Below are positions 1-8,117 of a stretch of DNA of 64,000 bases, piece after piece (the first letter of the stretch is position 1; each line of letters starts with the position of its first letter). Position numbers and translations under genes: made by a program. Origin of the DNA: Bradyrhizobium sp. CCBAU 51627 (GTDB taxonomy: Bacteria > Pseudomonadota > Alphaproteobacteria > Rhizobiales > Xanthobacteraceae); NCBI RefSeq assembly GCF_028128765.1, contig NZ_LBJG01000024.1:1054001-1118000 (forward strand). Reading direction: 5' to 3'. The notes beneath the pieces were generated by a model. The model searched no databases. It was not told the DNA's origin and saw only the letters and a list, made by a program, of their open reading frames with translations.

Positions 1-157
1 CTTCGACGCCGCCAGGGCCGATCACGTCGGCGTAGAGGCCGGACATGTCATCGATATCGCCGATCACGACCTTGTTATCAGACGCCTTTGCGGCTGTGGT
101 GGCCGCCATCGACGCGGCCAGCAGCCACGGCAGCATTCGCAGCGCAGACATTTTCAT
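1..157 (-). CDS. ABC transporter substrate-binding protein, N-terminal fragment
   Basis: The gene runs off the left edge, so only about 52 N-terminal residues are visible. They show a basic start, a hydrophobic core (LPWLLAASMAATTA) and a likely signal-peptidase site at AKA-S, followed by NKVVIGDIDDMSGLYADVIG. That opening is typical of periplasmic type I binding proteins of the branched-chain amino acid (LivJ-like) family, whose mature part starts with a beta strand and a 'DxSGxYxD' stretch. ATG at 157 is preferred; a second in-frame ATG lies two codons downstream. The ligand cannot be told from this fragment. Confidence 0.75.
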   Translation of the reverse strand, partial: MKMSALRMLPWLLAASMAATTAAKASDNKVVIGDIDDMSGLYADVIGPGGVE

Positions 158-251
158 TTTGAGCGTTCCCTCTATTGGCTTGAAGTGCGGCGCGACGTTA
201 GGGAGCCGCCGGGTCGGCTCCAATTGGTCTTTGGTCGCGTGAGGGCAAACG

Positions 252-282
252 AAAAAGGCCCCTGCGCGATCGGGCAGGGGCC
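252..282 (-). terminator. Rho-independent terminator of the acyl-CoA ligase gene
   Basis: Read on the minus strand, GGCCCCTGC pairs perfectly with GCAGGGGCC (9-bp stem, 8-nt loop) and is followed directly by five T. It lies 27 bases beyond the stop of the acyl-CoA ligase and upstream of the substrate-binding protein gene, so it separates the two transcripts. Confidence 0.85.
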
Positions 283-308
283 GATGTCAACCGGGCTGGC
301 CGTGGGCT

Positions 309-1937
309 TTACGCCGCCGCGTTCGGGAAACGATATTCCTTGAACTGGTCGCGTAGTGCGGTCTTCAGGATCTTGCCTGTCGCGGTGTGCGGGATGCCTT
401 CGACAAAGGCCACGTCGTCGGGCATCCACCATTTGGCGATCTTGCCGTCCATGTATTTCAGGATGTCCTCGCGCGTGGCCTGCTGACCCTGCTTGAGCTG
501 CACGATCAGCAGCGGACGCTCGTCCCATTTGGGATGGAAGACGCCGATCACGGCGGCCTCCGCGACGGCCGGATGGCCGACCGCGAGGTTCTCGAGGTCG
601 ATCGAGGAGATCCATTCGCCGCCGGACTTGATCACGTCCTTGGAGCGGTCGGTGATACGCATATAGCCGCCCTCGTCGATGGTCGCGACATCGCCGGTGT
701 CGAAGAAGCCGTCCTCGTCGAGGATGTTAGTGTCGATCTGGTAATAGGCTTTGGCGACCGCGGGGCCGGAGACCTTGAGGCGGCCAAAAGTCTTGCCGTC
801 CCAGGGCAGCTCCGCTCCGGCATCGTCCGTGATCTTCATTTCGACGCCGAAGGGCGCGTAGCCCTGCATCTGGAGCACGTCGAGCCTGGCATCGCCGGTC
901 GCGTCGTTGAACGGCGGCTTCAGCGCCGAGACGCTGCCGATCGGGCTCATCTCGGTCATGCCCCAGGCATGGCGGACGTTCGAGCCCATATCGAGGAAGG
1001 CCTTGATCATGGAGCGCGGCATCGCCGAGCCGCCGCAGATCACCATCTTCAGGTGAGGCAGCTTCAGATTGTTGGCGCTCATGTGCTGGAGCAGCATCAG
1101 CCACACCGTGGGCACGCCGGCGGTGTGCGTCACCTTCTCGGTGGCGAGCAGCTCATAGACCGAGGCGCCGTCGAGCTTGGGTCCGGGCATCACCAGCTTG
1201 GTGCCCTGCGAGGGCGCGGAGAAGGCGATACCCCAGCTGTTGGCATGGAACAGCGGCACCACCGGCAGCATTGTCTCGGAGGCGCTGGTGCCGAGCGCAT
1301 CGACATTGTTGGCCATCAGCGCGTGCAGCACGTTGGAACGATGCGAATACAGCACACCCTTCGGATCGCCCGTCGTGCCCGACGTGTAGCACATCGCGGC
1401 CGCCGTGTTCTCGTCAAAGTCCTTCCATTTGAATTTGCCGTCGGCCTCGGCGATCCAGTCCTCGTAGGCGACGACGTTCTTCAACGCGGTCTCGGGCATA
1501 TGCGCCTTGTCGGTGAGGATGACGTACCGTTCGACGCTCGGCAGCTTGTCGGCGAGCTTCTCCAGCACGGGGACGAAGGTGAGGTCGACCATCACGATGC
1601 GATCCTGCGCATGGTTGATGATCCAGGCGATCTGTTCGGGGAAAAGCCGAGGATTGACGGTGTGGCAGATGGCACCGATGCCCATGATGCCGTACCAGAC
1701 TTCGAGGTGGCGCCAGGTGTTCCAGGCGATCGTGGCAACGCGGTCGCCGAGCTTGATGCCGTCGCGCTCCAGCATCTGCGAGACCTTGAGTGCGCGCTTG
1801 TGGATTTCGGCGTAGGTGGTGCGATGGATCGGTCCCTCGACCGATCGCGTGACAACCTCCTGCCTGCCGTGAATCTTGGCGGCGTGTTCGATGATCCGGT
1901 GGCAGAGCAGGGGCCAATCTTGCATCAAACCGAGCAT
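309..1937 (-). CDS. Fatty-acid/3-(methylthio)propionate-type acyl-CoA ligase (AMP-forming)
   Basis: A 542-residue adenylate-forming enzyme (ANL superfamily) that activates a carboxylic acid with ATP and CoA in the cytoplasm. The P-loop-like AMP-binding motif YTSGTTGDPKG is at residues 184-194; the hinge region with DTGDVATIDEGGYMRITDRSKD and the C-terminal catalytic lysine context GKILKTALRDQ are intact. Length and the WxTxxW-free, 'HANSWGIAFSAP' core resemble the AlkK/DmdB group (medium-chain or methylthiopropionate ligases) more than E. coli FadD. An alternative start four codons downstream (MQDWP) is possible. It is transcribed alone, divergently from the extensin-like gene, and ends at a clear terminator. 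Exact substrate is not resolvable; a DmdC-like acyl-CoA dehydrogenase lies elsewhere in this window (34345-36123). Confidence 0.9.
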   Translation of the reverse strand: MLGLMQDWPLLCHRIIEHAAKIHGRQEVVTRSVEGPIHRTTYAEIHKRALKVSQMLERDGIKLGDRVATIAWNTWRHLEVWYGIMGIGAICHTVNPRLFPEQIAWIINHAQDRIVMVDLTFVPVLEKLADKLPSVERYVILTDKAHMPETALKNVVAYEDWIAEADGKFKWKDFDENTAAAMCYTSGTTGDPKGVLYSHRSNVLHALMANNVDALGTSASETMLPVVPLFHANSWGIAFSAPSQGTKLVMPGPKLDGASVYELLATEKVTHTAGVPTVWLMLLQHMSANNLKLPHLKMVICGGSAMPRSMIKAFLDMGSNVRHAWGMTEMSPIGSVSALKPPFNDATGDARLDVLQMQGYAPFGVEMKITDDAGAELPWDGKTFGRLKVSGPAVAKAYYQIDTNILDEDGFFDTGDVATIDEGGYMRITDRSKDVIKSGGEWISSIDLENLAVGHPAVAEAAVIGVFHPKWDERPLLIVQLKQGQQATREDILKYMDGKIAKWWMPDDVAFVEGIPHTATGKILKTALRDQFKEYRFPNAAA

Positions 1938-2002
1938 TCAGACGTTCCTCCGAGAAGTCGCTGGGCGCATTGTCGCTCTCAGCGCAGGGCCAAAGAATTG
2001 TC

Positions 2003-3133
2003 ATGAGTTTTAGCCTGCCGGACTTTCGCCGCAAATGGTCTTGTCGCGGCAATATGTCCGCGGGCGCGGCAATGGTTACCGCTGCGGTGGGGCTTGCGTT
2101 TGTTCTCGCGGATCGGGCGGAGGCACGAACCCATGGTGCGCCGTTCGATATCTTTGGTTTTGGCGCGCCACGGCCACACCGGAGCGTCCACGCCACCAAG
2201 ATACCGCTACCAAAGCCGCGTCCCCAGGAGGCTCCGAAGGCGACGGACGAGGCCGCGCCGCAGGCCGAAGGCAAGCCTTCCCTGGAGAAGCCTTCCCTTG
2301 AGAAGCCTTCCCTTGAGAAGCCTTCCCTTGACAAGGCTTCCCCGGACAAGCCCGAGAAGCCGGCCGAGGCTGCGCCGCCGCCCGAGAAGCAGCTCTCGGC
2401 GTGCCGTCTCGCGCTGACCGAGGAGATCGCGATCGCGCCGTCCATCCCCGATATCCGCGGCCCAGGGGATTGCGGCGGCGTCGATCTGGTGCGGCTGGAA
2501 GCGATCGTGCTGCCGGACAAGCGCAAGGTCGCGGTCAAGCCGGCGGCGATTCTCCGCTGCACCATGGCGACTGCAATCGCCGACTGGGTCCGCACCGACA
2601 TGGTGCCGCTGGCCGCAAGCCTCGGCTCGACCATCACCGACCTCGACAATTTCGACAGTTTTGAGTGCCGCGGCCGCAACCGCGTCGCCGGCGCAATGCT
2701 GTCCGAGCACGGCAAGGCCAACGCACTCGACGTCCGCGCGCTCAAGCTCGCCAACGGGCAATCGATCGGCCTGACCGACCGCACCATCGCGCGCGACGTG
2801 CGCGAACGCGTGCTGCATTCGGTCTGCTCGCGCTTTTCCACCGTGCTCGGCCCGGGCTCGGACTGGTACCATGAGGACCACGTCCATCTCGACCTGGCGC
2901 AACGACGCAACGACTACCGGATCTGCCAGTGGAACGTCTGGGACCCTTTGCCCCAGGTTGCGCCTCTGCTGCCGGCCCAGCGCCCCGAGGAGGCGCCGCC
3001 GCGCGATGTCGCGGCCGAGCCGGAATCGAAAGAAGAGGCCGATCAGCAAGGGGCAGAGAAGCCGGCCGCGCCTGAGGACAAGTCGACGGATAAGATCCGG
3101 ATACGGAAGCCTGCAACAAAAAAGCGCCGGTGA
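2003..3133 (+). CDS. Extensin-like C-terminal domain protein
   Basis: Secreted or periplasmic protein of 376 residues. The N-terminus has a basic segment followed by a hydrophobic stretch (AMVTAAVGLAFVLA) consistent with a signal peptide or anchor. Residues roughly 60-130 are a Pro/Lys/Glu-rich linker with tandem PSLEK repeats. The C-terminal half (from CRLALTEEIAIAPSIPDI) is the bacterial extensin-like domain, with conserved cysteines, the FxCRGRNR motif, and the metal-site-like HGKANALDV and WYHEDHVHLD motifs that recall peptidoglycan D-Ala peptidases. The family is common in Rhizobiales and of uncertain function, probably cell-wall related, which fits the adjacent L,D-transpeptidase. ATG at 2003 was chosen because the longer form needs a TTG start. 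The stop codon sits inside the loop of a shared terminator. Confidence 0.88.
   Translation: MSFSLPDFRRKWSCRGNMSAGAAMVTAAVGLAFVLADRAEARTHGAPFDIFGFGAPRPHRSVHATKIPLPKPRPQEAPKATDEAAPQAEGKPSLEKPSLEKPSLEKPSLDKASPDKPEKPAEAAPPPEKQLSACRLALTEEIAIAPSIPDIRGPGDCGGVDLVRLEAIVLPDKRKVAVKPAAILRCTMATAIADWVRTDMVPLAASLGSTITDLDNFDSFECRGRNRVAGAMLSEHGKANALDVRALKLANGQSIGLTDRTIARDVRERVLHSVCSRFSTVLGPGSDWYHEDHVHLDLAQRRNDYRICQWNVWDPLPQVAPLLPAQRPEEAPPRDVAAEPESKEEADQQGAEKPAAPEDKSTDKIRIRKPATKKRR
2273..2350 (+). repeat. In-frame 15-bp tandem repeat encoding PSLEK units
   Basis: About four consecutive copies of a 15-base unit (consensus AAGCCTTCCCTTGAG) plus a degenerate fifth copy encode (PSLEK)3-PSLDK-ASPDK in the linker of the extensin-like protein. 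Copies are almost identical at the base level, implying recent slippage expansion; copy number is likely variable between strains. Confidence 0.9.
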
Positions 3134-3146
3134 AATCGGCGCTTTT
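3116..3146. terminator. Bidirectional intrinsic terminator between extensin-like and L,D-transpeptidase genes
   Basis: AAAAGCGCCG pairs perfectly with CGGCGCTTTT (10-bp arms, 7-nt loop). On the plus strand four T follow the GC stem; on the minus strand six. It lies between two convergent genes, and the extensin-like stop codon is in the loop. Confidence 0.88.
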
Positions 3147-3167
3147 GAAATAGCAGATCGGCAGTGT

Positions 3168-3854
3168 TCAGTAGCTGCCGGCCTGGCCGGTGCCGCCGCC
3201 CTGGAGCGCGAGGCGCGAATTGTAGGGCGAGTCGCCGTGCTTCGGCTCGAGCACCACGACGATGGTGCCGACCTTGACGCGGTTGTAGAGGTCGATGGCG
3301 TCCTCGTTGGTCAGGCGGATGCAGCCCGAGGAGATCGAGGCGCCGATATATTCCGGCTGGTTGGTGCCGTGAATGCGGAACAGCGTGTCCTTGCCGCCCG
3401 AATAGAGATACATCGCGCGCGAGCCCATCGGATTGTCCGGACCGGGTGCGACGTAGGTCGGCACGCCCAGACGCGAGATCTCGCCGGGGGTCGGGTGCCA
3501 AGCCGGCCATTCGGTCATGCTGCCGACCTTGGCGATGCCGGACCAGGCCATGGCCTCTTCGCCGACAGTGATGCCGTAGCGGATCGCCTTGCCGCCATCC
3601 ATCACGTAGTAAAGGTAGTGATTGTCGGAATCGACCACGATGGTGCCCGGCGACTCCTTGCGGTGATAGTCGACGATGGCGCGACGGAACGGTTCCGCCA
3701 CCGGGGTATTCTCGTACCGGATCTTGGCAAGCAGTTCCTTGTCCTTCGGCTTGAAATTCTGAGTGTTGGTGGCTTCGTAATGCGTGGCCTGCATGCAGCC
3801 CGACAGCATGAAACCGGCGGCCAAAACTCCCAACATAACTTTCAGCGACGACAT
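3168..3854 (-). CDS. L,D-transpeptidase (YkuD/ErfK family) lipoprotein
   Basis: A 228-residue lipoprotein: the signal peptide ends in the lipobox LSGC with Cys20 as the lipidation site. The catalytic YkuD domain (roughly residues 70-205) carries HGTNQPEYIG (His162) and the active-site SSGCIRL with Cys178. Such enzymes form 3-3 peptidoglycan crosslinks or attach proteins such as Braun-type lipoproteins or beta-barrels to peptidoglycan in the periplasm; Rhizobiales rely heavily on them. A glycine-rich tail (LQGGGTGQAGSY) ends the protein. It converges on the extensin-like gene and shares its terminator; it is divergent from corA. Confidence 0.95.
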   Translation of the reverse strand: MSSLKVMLGVLAAGFMLSGCMQATHYEATNTQNFKPKDKELLAKIRYENTPVAEPFRRAIVDYHRKESPGTIVVDSDNHYLYYVMDGGKAIRYGITVGEEAMAWSGIAKVGSMTEWPAWHPTPGEISRLGVPTYVAPGPDNPMGSRAMYLYSGGKDTLFRIHGTNQPEYIGASISSGCIRLTNEDAIDLYNRVKVGTIVVVLEPKHGDSPYNSRLALQGGGTGQAGSY

Positions 3855-4187
3855 GGTTTGGTTCCAATCAAAACAATACCGCGCAGGTCCTCAAAGCGTA
3901 GCACCCGAGGCCTTCGACTCCGTTGATTTCATTATCGTTGAAATCTGCCACAATTCCAGCATTTAGGGGCTTATCCCGCGCTGCGAGACCTGACCTGTGG
4001 CTTTTTTGCCGCAAGTTTTGCGTCATTCGGCCGGTGTTTTGGCGCGAAAAGCACAGTTGTCGATTTCGCGCCACAGTTGTGACACGCAGCCGCCACAAAT
4101 GCGAACTGTCCGTTAATGTGGTTGTCATCATGAACTTGTCAGAATCGCGCTAAGGGGCTGTCATTCTGTCGCAGGCCCCTGCTGGAG
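3855..4187. other. Divergent promoter region between L,D-transpeptidase and corA
   Basis: A gene-free stretch of about 333 bases that is noticeably more AT-rich than its surroundings. It must hold the divergent promoters of the two flanking genes. I see no convincing open frame, operator dyad or RNA structure in it. Confidence 0.5.
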
Positions 4188-4193
4188 TTGTTC

Positions 4194-5171
4194 ATGTTTT
4201 CTGTGTTCGTTCCTTCCGACTCCTCGCTGAAGAAGGCCGTTGTCGACGATCTCGCGGCGGTGCCGGAGCACGCGGTGTGGGTCGACCTGGTCAATCCGAC
4301 CGCGGCCGAGGACAAGGCGGTGGAACGGCTGCTGGGGATCGCGATCCCGACCCGGGAGGACATGCAGGAGATCGAGATTTCCAGCCGCCTCTATATCGAG
4401 AATGGCGCGCGTTACATGACCGCAACGCTGATGTGCCACTCCGATACCGATATGCCCCGGACCACGGCGGTGACTTTCATCCTCGGCGACCATCGCCTTG
4501 TGACGGTGCGCTACGACCAGCCCAAGCCGTTCGTGCTGGTCGAAGCCAAGCTGGCCCGGTCCTGCACCCCCGCCGTCACCGGCGAGATGGTGCTGATGGA
4601 GCTCCTGGACGCCGTGATCGACCGCTGCGCCGATATTCTGGAGCGCTGCGGCATGGAGATCGACCAGGTCAGCCACGACATCTTCGAGCCCGAGAGCGAG
4701 CGCCACGGCCACGCCAAGCAATACTCGCAGATTCTGATCTCGATCGGCCGCAAGGGCGACTTGACCTCCAAGGTCCGCGAGAGTCTGGTGTCGATCGGCC
4801 GCGTCGTCACGTTCCTCTCGGCGGTGGTCGAAGGCGTGAAATGGTCCAAGGACATGCGCGAGCAGCTCAAGACCATGCAGCGTGACGTCGCCTCACTGAC
4901 CGACCACGCCTCTTATCTCTCCAGCAAGATCACCTTCGTGCTCGACGCCATGCTCGGCGTCGTCAATCTCGAGCAGAACAACATCATCAAGCTGTTTTCG
5001 GTCATGGCCGTTGTCCTGATGCCGCCGACGCTGATCGCCTCGATCTACGGCATGAATTTCAAGGTGATGCCGGAACTCGAATGGACGCACGGCTATCCGA
5101 TGGCGATCGTGATGATGCTGTTCGCGGCGATCGTCCCTTACTGGATCTTCAAGTGGAAGAAGTGGCTCTGA
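4194..5171 (+). CDS. corA: CorA-family divalent cation transporter
   Basis: Inner-membrane Mg2+ (possibly Co2+/Ni2+) channel of 325 residues. A long acidic cytoplasmic domain with helical segments is followed by two C-terminal transmembrane helices; the signature YGMNF sits at the end of TM1, and the protein ends with the basic tail FKWKKWL typical of CorA. ATG at 4194 is chosen over a TTG six bases upstream because a GGAG sequence is correctly spaced for it. It stands alone in its transcript. The TM1-TM2 loop, MPELEWTHGYP, replaces the canonical MPEL-containing loop with only small changes, so transport activity is expected. Confidence 0.93.
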   Translation: MFSVFVPSDSSLKKAVVDDLAAVPEHAVWVDLVNPTAAEDKAVERLLGIAIPTREDMQEIEISSRLYIENGARYMTATLMCHSDTDMPRTTAVTFILGDHRLVTVRYDQPKPFVLVEAKLARSCTPAVTGEMVLMELLDAVIDRCADILERCGMEIDQVSHDIFEPESERHGHAKQYSQILISIGRKGDLTSKVRESLVSIGRVVTFLSAVVEGVKWSKDMREQLKTMQRDVASLTDHASYLSSKITFVLDAMLGVVNLEQNNIIKLFSVMAVVLMPPTLIASIYGMNFKVMPELEWTHGYPMAIVMMLFAAIVPYWIFKWKKWL

Positions 5172-5378
5172 GCCGGCCTGCGCTTTCCGAAATAGTGACC
5201 GAGACCTTACGCCGGTCGCAAAGACAAGGCTGATGGTGTCGCAGAATAGATCGCCATTGCGGCTGTGCTGTGATGCGTGTGCCGTGCTGCAATTCCTCCG
5301 GTAAAATTTGAGCGGTGGGCTGAACGTTTGCGCGAAACTTCTCTGCGATAAGCAGCGGGTTAGCCGCGAGGAACAACC

Positions 5379-5597
5379 ATGGTTGAAAAACACATAACGA
5401 CGCCCCGCAACGTCATCGACCTGACGAGTTATCGTCGGATCGTGGCGAGCGGAAAGGCGCCGGCGTTGTCCGCACGCATGTGCCGGCACTGTGGTGCTCC
5501 GCTGCTCGATGGCGAGAACGACGACGACTGCTCGACTGCGTTCAGCACGGCCGCTCCGCGGTCACGCAAGAGGTCGCGTCGGATTCGGCTGGACTAA
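5379..5597 (+). CDS. Small CxxC protein, function unknown
   Basis: A 72-residue open frame with a plausible ribosome site (GAGGAA, 7 bases upstream of ATG). The centre reads MCRHCGAPLLDGENDDDC, a CxxCGxxL knuckle that could bind zinc with the later cysteine, and the C-terminus is strongly basic (RSRKRSRRIRLD). I do not recognise a family; similar small zinc-knuckle proteins are common next to Bradyrhizobium housekeeping genes. Existence is inferred from codon use, start signal and the CxxC motif. Confidence 0.55.
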   Translation: MVEKHITTPRNVIDLTSYRRIVASGKAPALSARMCRHCGAPLLDGENDDDCSTAFSTAAPRSRKRSRRIRLD

Positions 5598-6285
5598 GGA
5601 GCGGAAGGAAGAGCGGGCGATCCAGTCTTGCGGCGGCGTTGTCTGGATCGCCTTGCTTCCCGGCATTCTTTCAAATTCAGTCGCTGTCTCCGCGAAGCCG
5701 ATGGCTTCATCAAAGCTGAGGGGTGCCCGACAGGCAAAACACCTGCATGGGCGTCAAGCGGCCTTGACGAAAATATTCCACTTTACCGAAATTCGGAAAT
5801 CGCGTATGTTTCGCCCATCCCGGCTCATCCTTGAGGGGCGGTCTCGAGTCGTCTTGATTGCGAGCCGGGTTTGCGGTGGACGCGGCAGCGTCGGCACGAG
5901 AGGGTAGCGGGCAGGGCGGGTAGTCCCTGTGAGCCCGAAAACCGCGTGCAGACGAGCGGCGCTGTCAGGTTCGTTCTCGCCATCATGCGTCCGGCAACGT
6001 CGACGAAGCCGGACGATCATGCGGCGATCAAGCGAACCGTGCGTACGGCAAAACCGTGTGGTCCCGGCCGTCGTTGCTACGGTCAAGCCTGTCGCGGAGG
6101 TGCGGGGAGCCCAACCGGGTGAAGCGCATCGTCAATTCGCGGGGCGAGGGAGGCCAGAAGGAATTCGGCTCCCGGGAGAGCGCGGCATAAGCCGTCAAAC
6201 CATCGCGCAGGGAAGGCCGAGTGTTTGGCCACACCTGTATGCTGCTGTGCGGTCTTTTTGCGCTACATTTTTGCGCAGCAGACCG

Positions 6286-6339
6286 CGGGTGCGAGGTCAG
6301 CACCCGGTCTTCCCTGCGCCCTCTCGGTCCGAGAGGGCG
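6286..6339. repeat. Two tandem hairpins, intergenic repeat-like
   Basis: Hairpin 1: CGGGTGC/GCACCCG, 7-bp stem, 7-nt loop (6286-6306). Hairpin 2: CGCCCTCTCG/CGAGAGGGCG, perfect 10-bp stem with a 3-nt loop (6317-6339). Neither is followed by a T run. The surrounding text resembles intergenic repeat DNA I associate with Bradyrhizobium, but copy number cannot be judged from one window. Confidence 0.6.
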
Positions 6340-6443
6340 GAACGACAACGCACAGCTCGGGCGAAACGCGCCGCGAGGCTGCGAAAGTGTGTCTTGCGAT
6401 TCAAAATGTGCACTGGAGGAGTGATGCCGTCACCCCTTACTCC

Positions 6444-6517
6444 GTCATTGCGCAGCGAAGCAATCCAGAATCCCTCAACAGAAAGACTCTGGATTGCTTC
6501 GCTGCGCTCGCAACGAC
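6444..6517. repeat. Long inverted repeat (REP-like palindromic element)
   Basis: The arms read CGCAGCGAAGCAATCCAGA and, after a loop of about 15 bases, TCTGGATTGCTTCGCTGCG, and imperfect pairing extends outward through TCATTG/CAACGA on each side. The element lies just downstream of the SDR gene stop. 'TGGATTGCTTCGCTGCGCTCGCAATGACG' type sequences recur in Bradyrhizobium/Rhodopseudomonas spacers as I recall; dispersal here is an inference. Confidence 0.75.
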
Positions 6518-6591
6518 GATGCGGAAGGGTCGTGCGTCAAAACTTCGCTCGTGCCGCGGAGGCAGCGCCCCGAGCGATGCGAAGCATCGGA

Positions 6592-7350
6592 TCAGACGTG
6601 CTGGCCGCCGTTGATATGGATCTCGGCGCCGTTCACGTACGAACTTGTGTCCGTGCACAGCACGTAGATGATCTTGGCGACTTCGTCGGGCGTGCCGAGC
6701 CGATGCATCGGAATCTGCTGCTCGACGATCTTCTCGGTGCCGGGCGACAGGATCGAGGTGTCGATCTCGCCCGGTGCGATCGCGTTGACGCGGACGCCGA
6801 CGCGGCCGAAATCGGAGGCCATCTCGCGCGTCAGCGCGGCGAGCGCCGCTTTCGAGGTGGCGTAGGCCGCACCCGCAAAGGGGTGCACCCGCGAGCCCGC
6901 GATCGAGGTGACGTTCACGACGGAGCCCTTGGCCGCCTTCAACTCCTCGATCAATCCGCGCGCCATCATGATCGGTGCAAAGAAGTTGACGTTGAAGACG
7001 TGGGTCCAGGTGTCGAGGTCGGTGTCGACGGAGCCGAGCCTGGCACCGCCGGGGCCCTTCGGCGAGATCGCTGCGTTGTTGACGAGCGCATGCAGCGTGC
7101 CGCCTTCGAGCCGGTTGCGGATCTCGGTGATGGCGCGCGCGGTGTCCTCGGGGTCGCCGAGGTCGACCTGGATGTGATCCTCAGGCCCTGCGTCCCACGG
7201 GCAATCCTCGGGGAAGGGATGCCGCGAGCAGGTGATGACGCGCCAGCCCGCCGAGGAGAAGCGGATCACGGTGGCGTGGCCAATGCCGCGGCTCGCTCCG
7301 GTCAGGAGCAGCGTGCGGCGCGGCGCATTGGACGAATGCGGCATGGACAT
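6592..7350 (-). CDS. SDR family NAD(P)-dependent oxidoreductase
   Basis: Classical short-chain dehydrogenase of 252 residues with the complete Rossmann and catalytic signature: TGASRGIGHA near residue 18, NNAAIS, a central Ser, and YATSKAA (Tyr and Lys of the active site), plus the C-terminal NGAEIHINGGQHV typical of FabG-like members. Substrate unknown. It starts 33 bases after the pdxH stop on the same strand, so both are probably cotranscribed; a link to vitamin B6 metabolism is possible but not shown by the sequence. Confidence 0.92.
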   Translation of the reverse strand: MSMPHSSNAPRRTLLLTGASRGIGHATVIRFSSAGWRVITCSRHPFPEDCPWDAGPEDHIQVDLGDPEDTARAITEIRNRLEGGTLHALVNNAAISPKGPGGARLGSVDTDLDTWTHVFNVNFFAPIMMARGLIEELKAAKGSVVNVTSIAGSRVHPFAGAAYATSKAALAALTREMASDFGRVGVRVNAIAPGEIDTSILSPGTEKIVEQQIPMHRLGTPDEVAKIIYVLCTDTSSYVNGAEIHINGGQHV

Positions 7351-7383
7351 CTTTCAGGTCGGCCCAAAGATCGAGAAAAGACT

Positions 7384-8025
7384 CTAGGGATACATCCGCG
7401 TCTTGGACCATGGTTGGCCGGTCGCGTCACGGCGAAATTCGATGCGGTCGTGCAAACGGAACGGGCGGTCGTGCCAGAACTCGATACGTATGGGTGTGAT
7501 GCGCCAGCCGCTCCAGCCGGGCGGCCGCGGCACCTCGCCGATCACGTGCTTGGCGGCGACCTTGGCGATGGCCTGCTCGAAGGCGAAGCGGCTCTCGAGC
7601 GGCTGCGACTGCTTGCTCGCCCAGGCGCCGATCTGCGCCTGCTTCGGCCGCGTGGCGAAATACGCGTCGGCTTCGGCGTCGGTCACCGGCGTCACGTTGC
7701 CGCGGATGCGGACCTGACGGCGCAGCGACTTCCAGTGAAAAAGTAACGCTGCCTTAGGATTTGCGGCGAGTTCGCGGCCCTTCTGGCTGGCGATGTGGCT
7801 GTAGAAGACAAACCCCTCGGTATCGAAGCCTTTCATCAGCACCATGCGCACGTCGGGCAGGCCGTCAGGATCGACCGTTGCGAGCGCCATGGCGTTCGGA
7901 TCGTTCGGCTCGCTCTTGATCGCCTCGTTCAACCAGGCCTCGAACAGCGCAAATGGCTCATCGGCGGCGGTGAAATCACCGGATGTTAAGGGTGTCTGGT
8001 GTTTCATCGAGGTCGTGTCGGTCAT
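7384..8025 (-). CDS. pdxH: Pyridoxine/pyridoxamine 5'-phosphate oxidase
   Basis: FMN-dependent enzyme (213 residues) that oxidises pyridoxine or pyridoxamine 5'-phosphate to pyridoxal phosphate. Diagnostic stretches: MALATVDPDGLPDVRMVLMKG (substrate/FMN site), the FYSHIASQKGREL segment, WKSLRRQVRIRG, and the C-terminal signature WxGWRITPIRIEFWHDRPFRLHDR. Start ATG at 8025 gives MTDTTSMKHQTPL and the normal family length (E. coli PdxH has 218 residues); the longer reading would include promoter DNA. Upstream is a perfect 14-bp palindrome in the divergent promoter region. Confidence 0.97.
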   Translation of the reverse strand: MTDTTSMKHQTPLTSGDFTAADEPFALFEAWLNEAIKSEPNDPNAMALATVDPDGLPDVRMVLMKGFDTEGFVFYSHIASQKGRELAANPKAALLFHWKSLRRQVRIRGNVTPVTDAEADAYFATRPKQAQIGAWASKQSQPLESRFAFEQAIAKVAAKHVIGEVPRPPGWSGWRITPIRIEFWHDRPFRLHDRIEFRRDATGQPWSKTRMYP

Positions 8026-8078
8026 GTCTGGAGTCCGAATTGCGTCCCGCGGCCCAAAGCGCGCTGTTGTCTGCTCTT

Positions 8079-8092
8079 GCCCTATATAGGGC
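8079..8092. promoter_or_regulatory. Perfect 14-bp palindrome in the pdxH / lipoprotein promoter region
   Basis: GCCCTATATAGGGC is a perfect dyad located 54 bases upstream of pdxH and 26 bases upstream of the divergent lipoprotein gene. The CTATAT core could serve as a -10 element in either direction, or the dyad could be an operator. No regulator is known from the sequence. Confidence 0.45.
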
Positions 8093-8117
8093 ATGGGGAC
8101 GCGTTGGCCTATCGGCG

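Larger units (their letters stand above)
5598..6591. other. Gene-free spacer with palindromic elements
   Basis: Almost 1 kb without a gene I can support. Long open frames on both strands are low-complexity Arg/Ala/Pro-rich readings of GC-rich DNA and have no ribosome sites. The right part contains two tandem hairpins (6286-6339) and an inverted repeat (6444-6517), annotated separately; the left part (5598-6280) shows nothing I can interpret. Confidence 0.6.

Noticed and set aside
387..2006. 539-codon open frame antisense to the acyl-CoA ligase gene
   Set aside because: Its translation is His/Asp/Arg/Gly-rich without family motifs, while the opposite frame encodes a complete AMP-forming ligase. 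It is a GC-codon-bias shadow, as are similar long antisense frames at dxs (26439-28418) and the nuclease gene (60801-62630).
2273..2350. Short tandem repeats that might look like a CRISPR array
   Set aside because: The units are 15 bases, directly joined without spacers, and are in frame in a protein linker.
5929..7746. 605-codon plus-strand frame crossing a spacer and two genes
   Set aside because: It runs through repeat DNA and then antisense to the SDR and pdxH genes, with low-complexity Arg-rich content.
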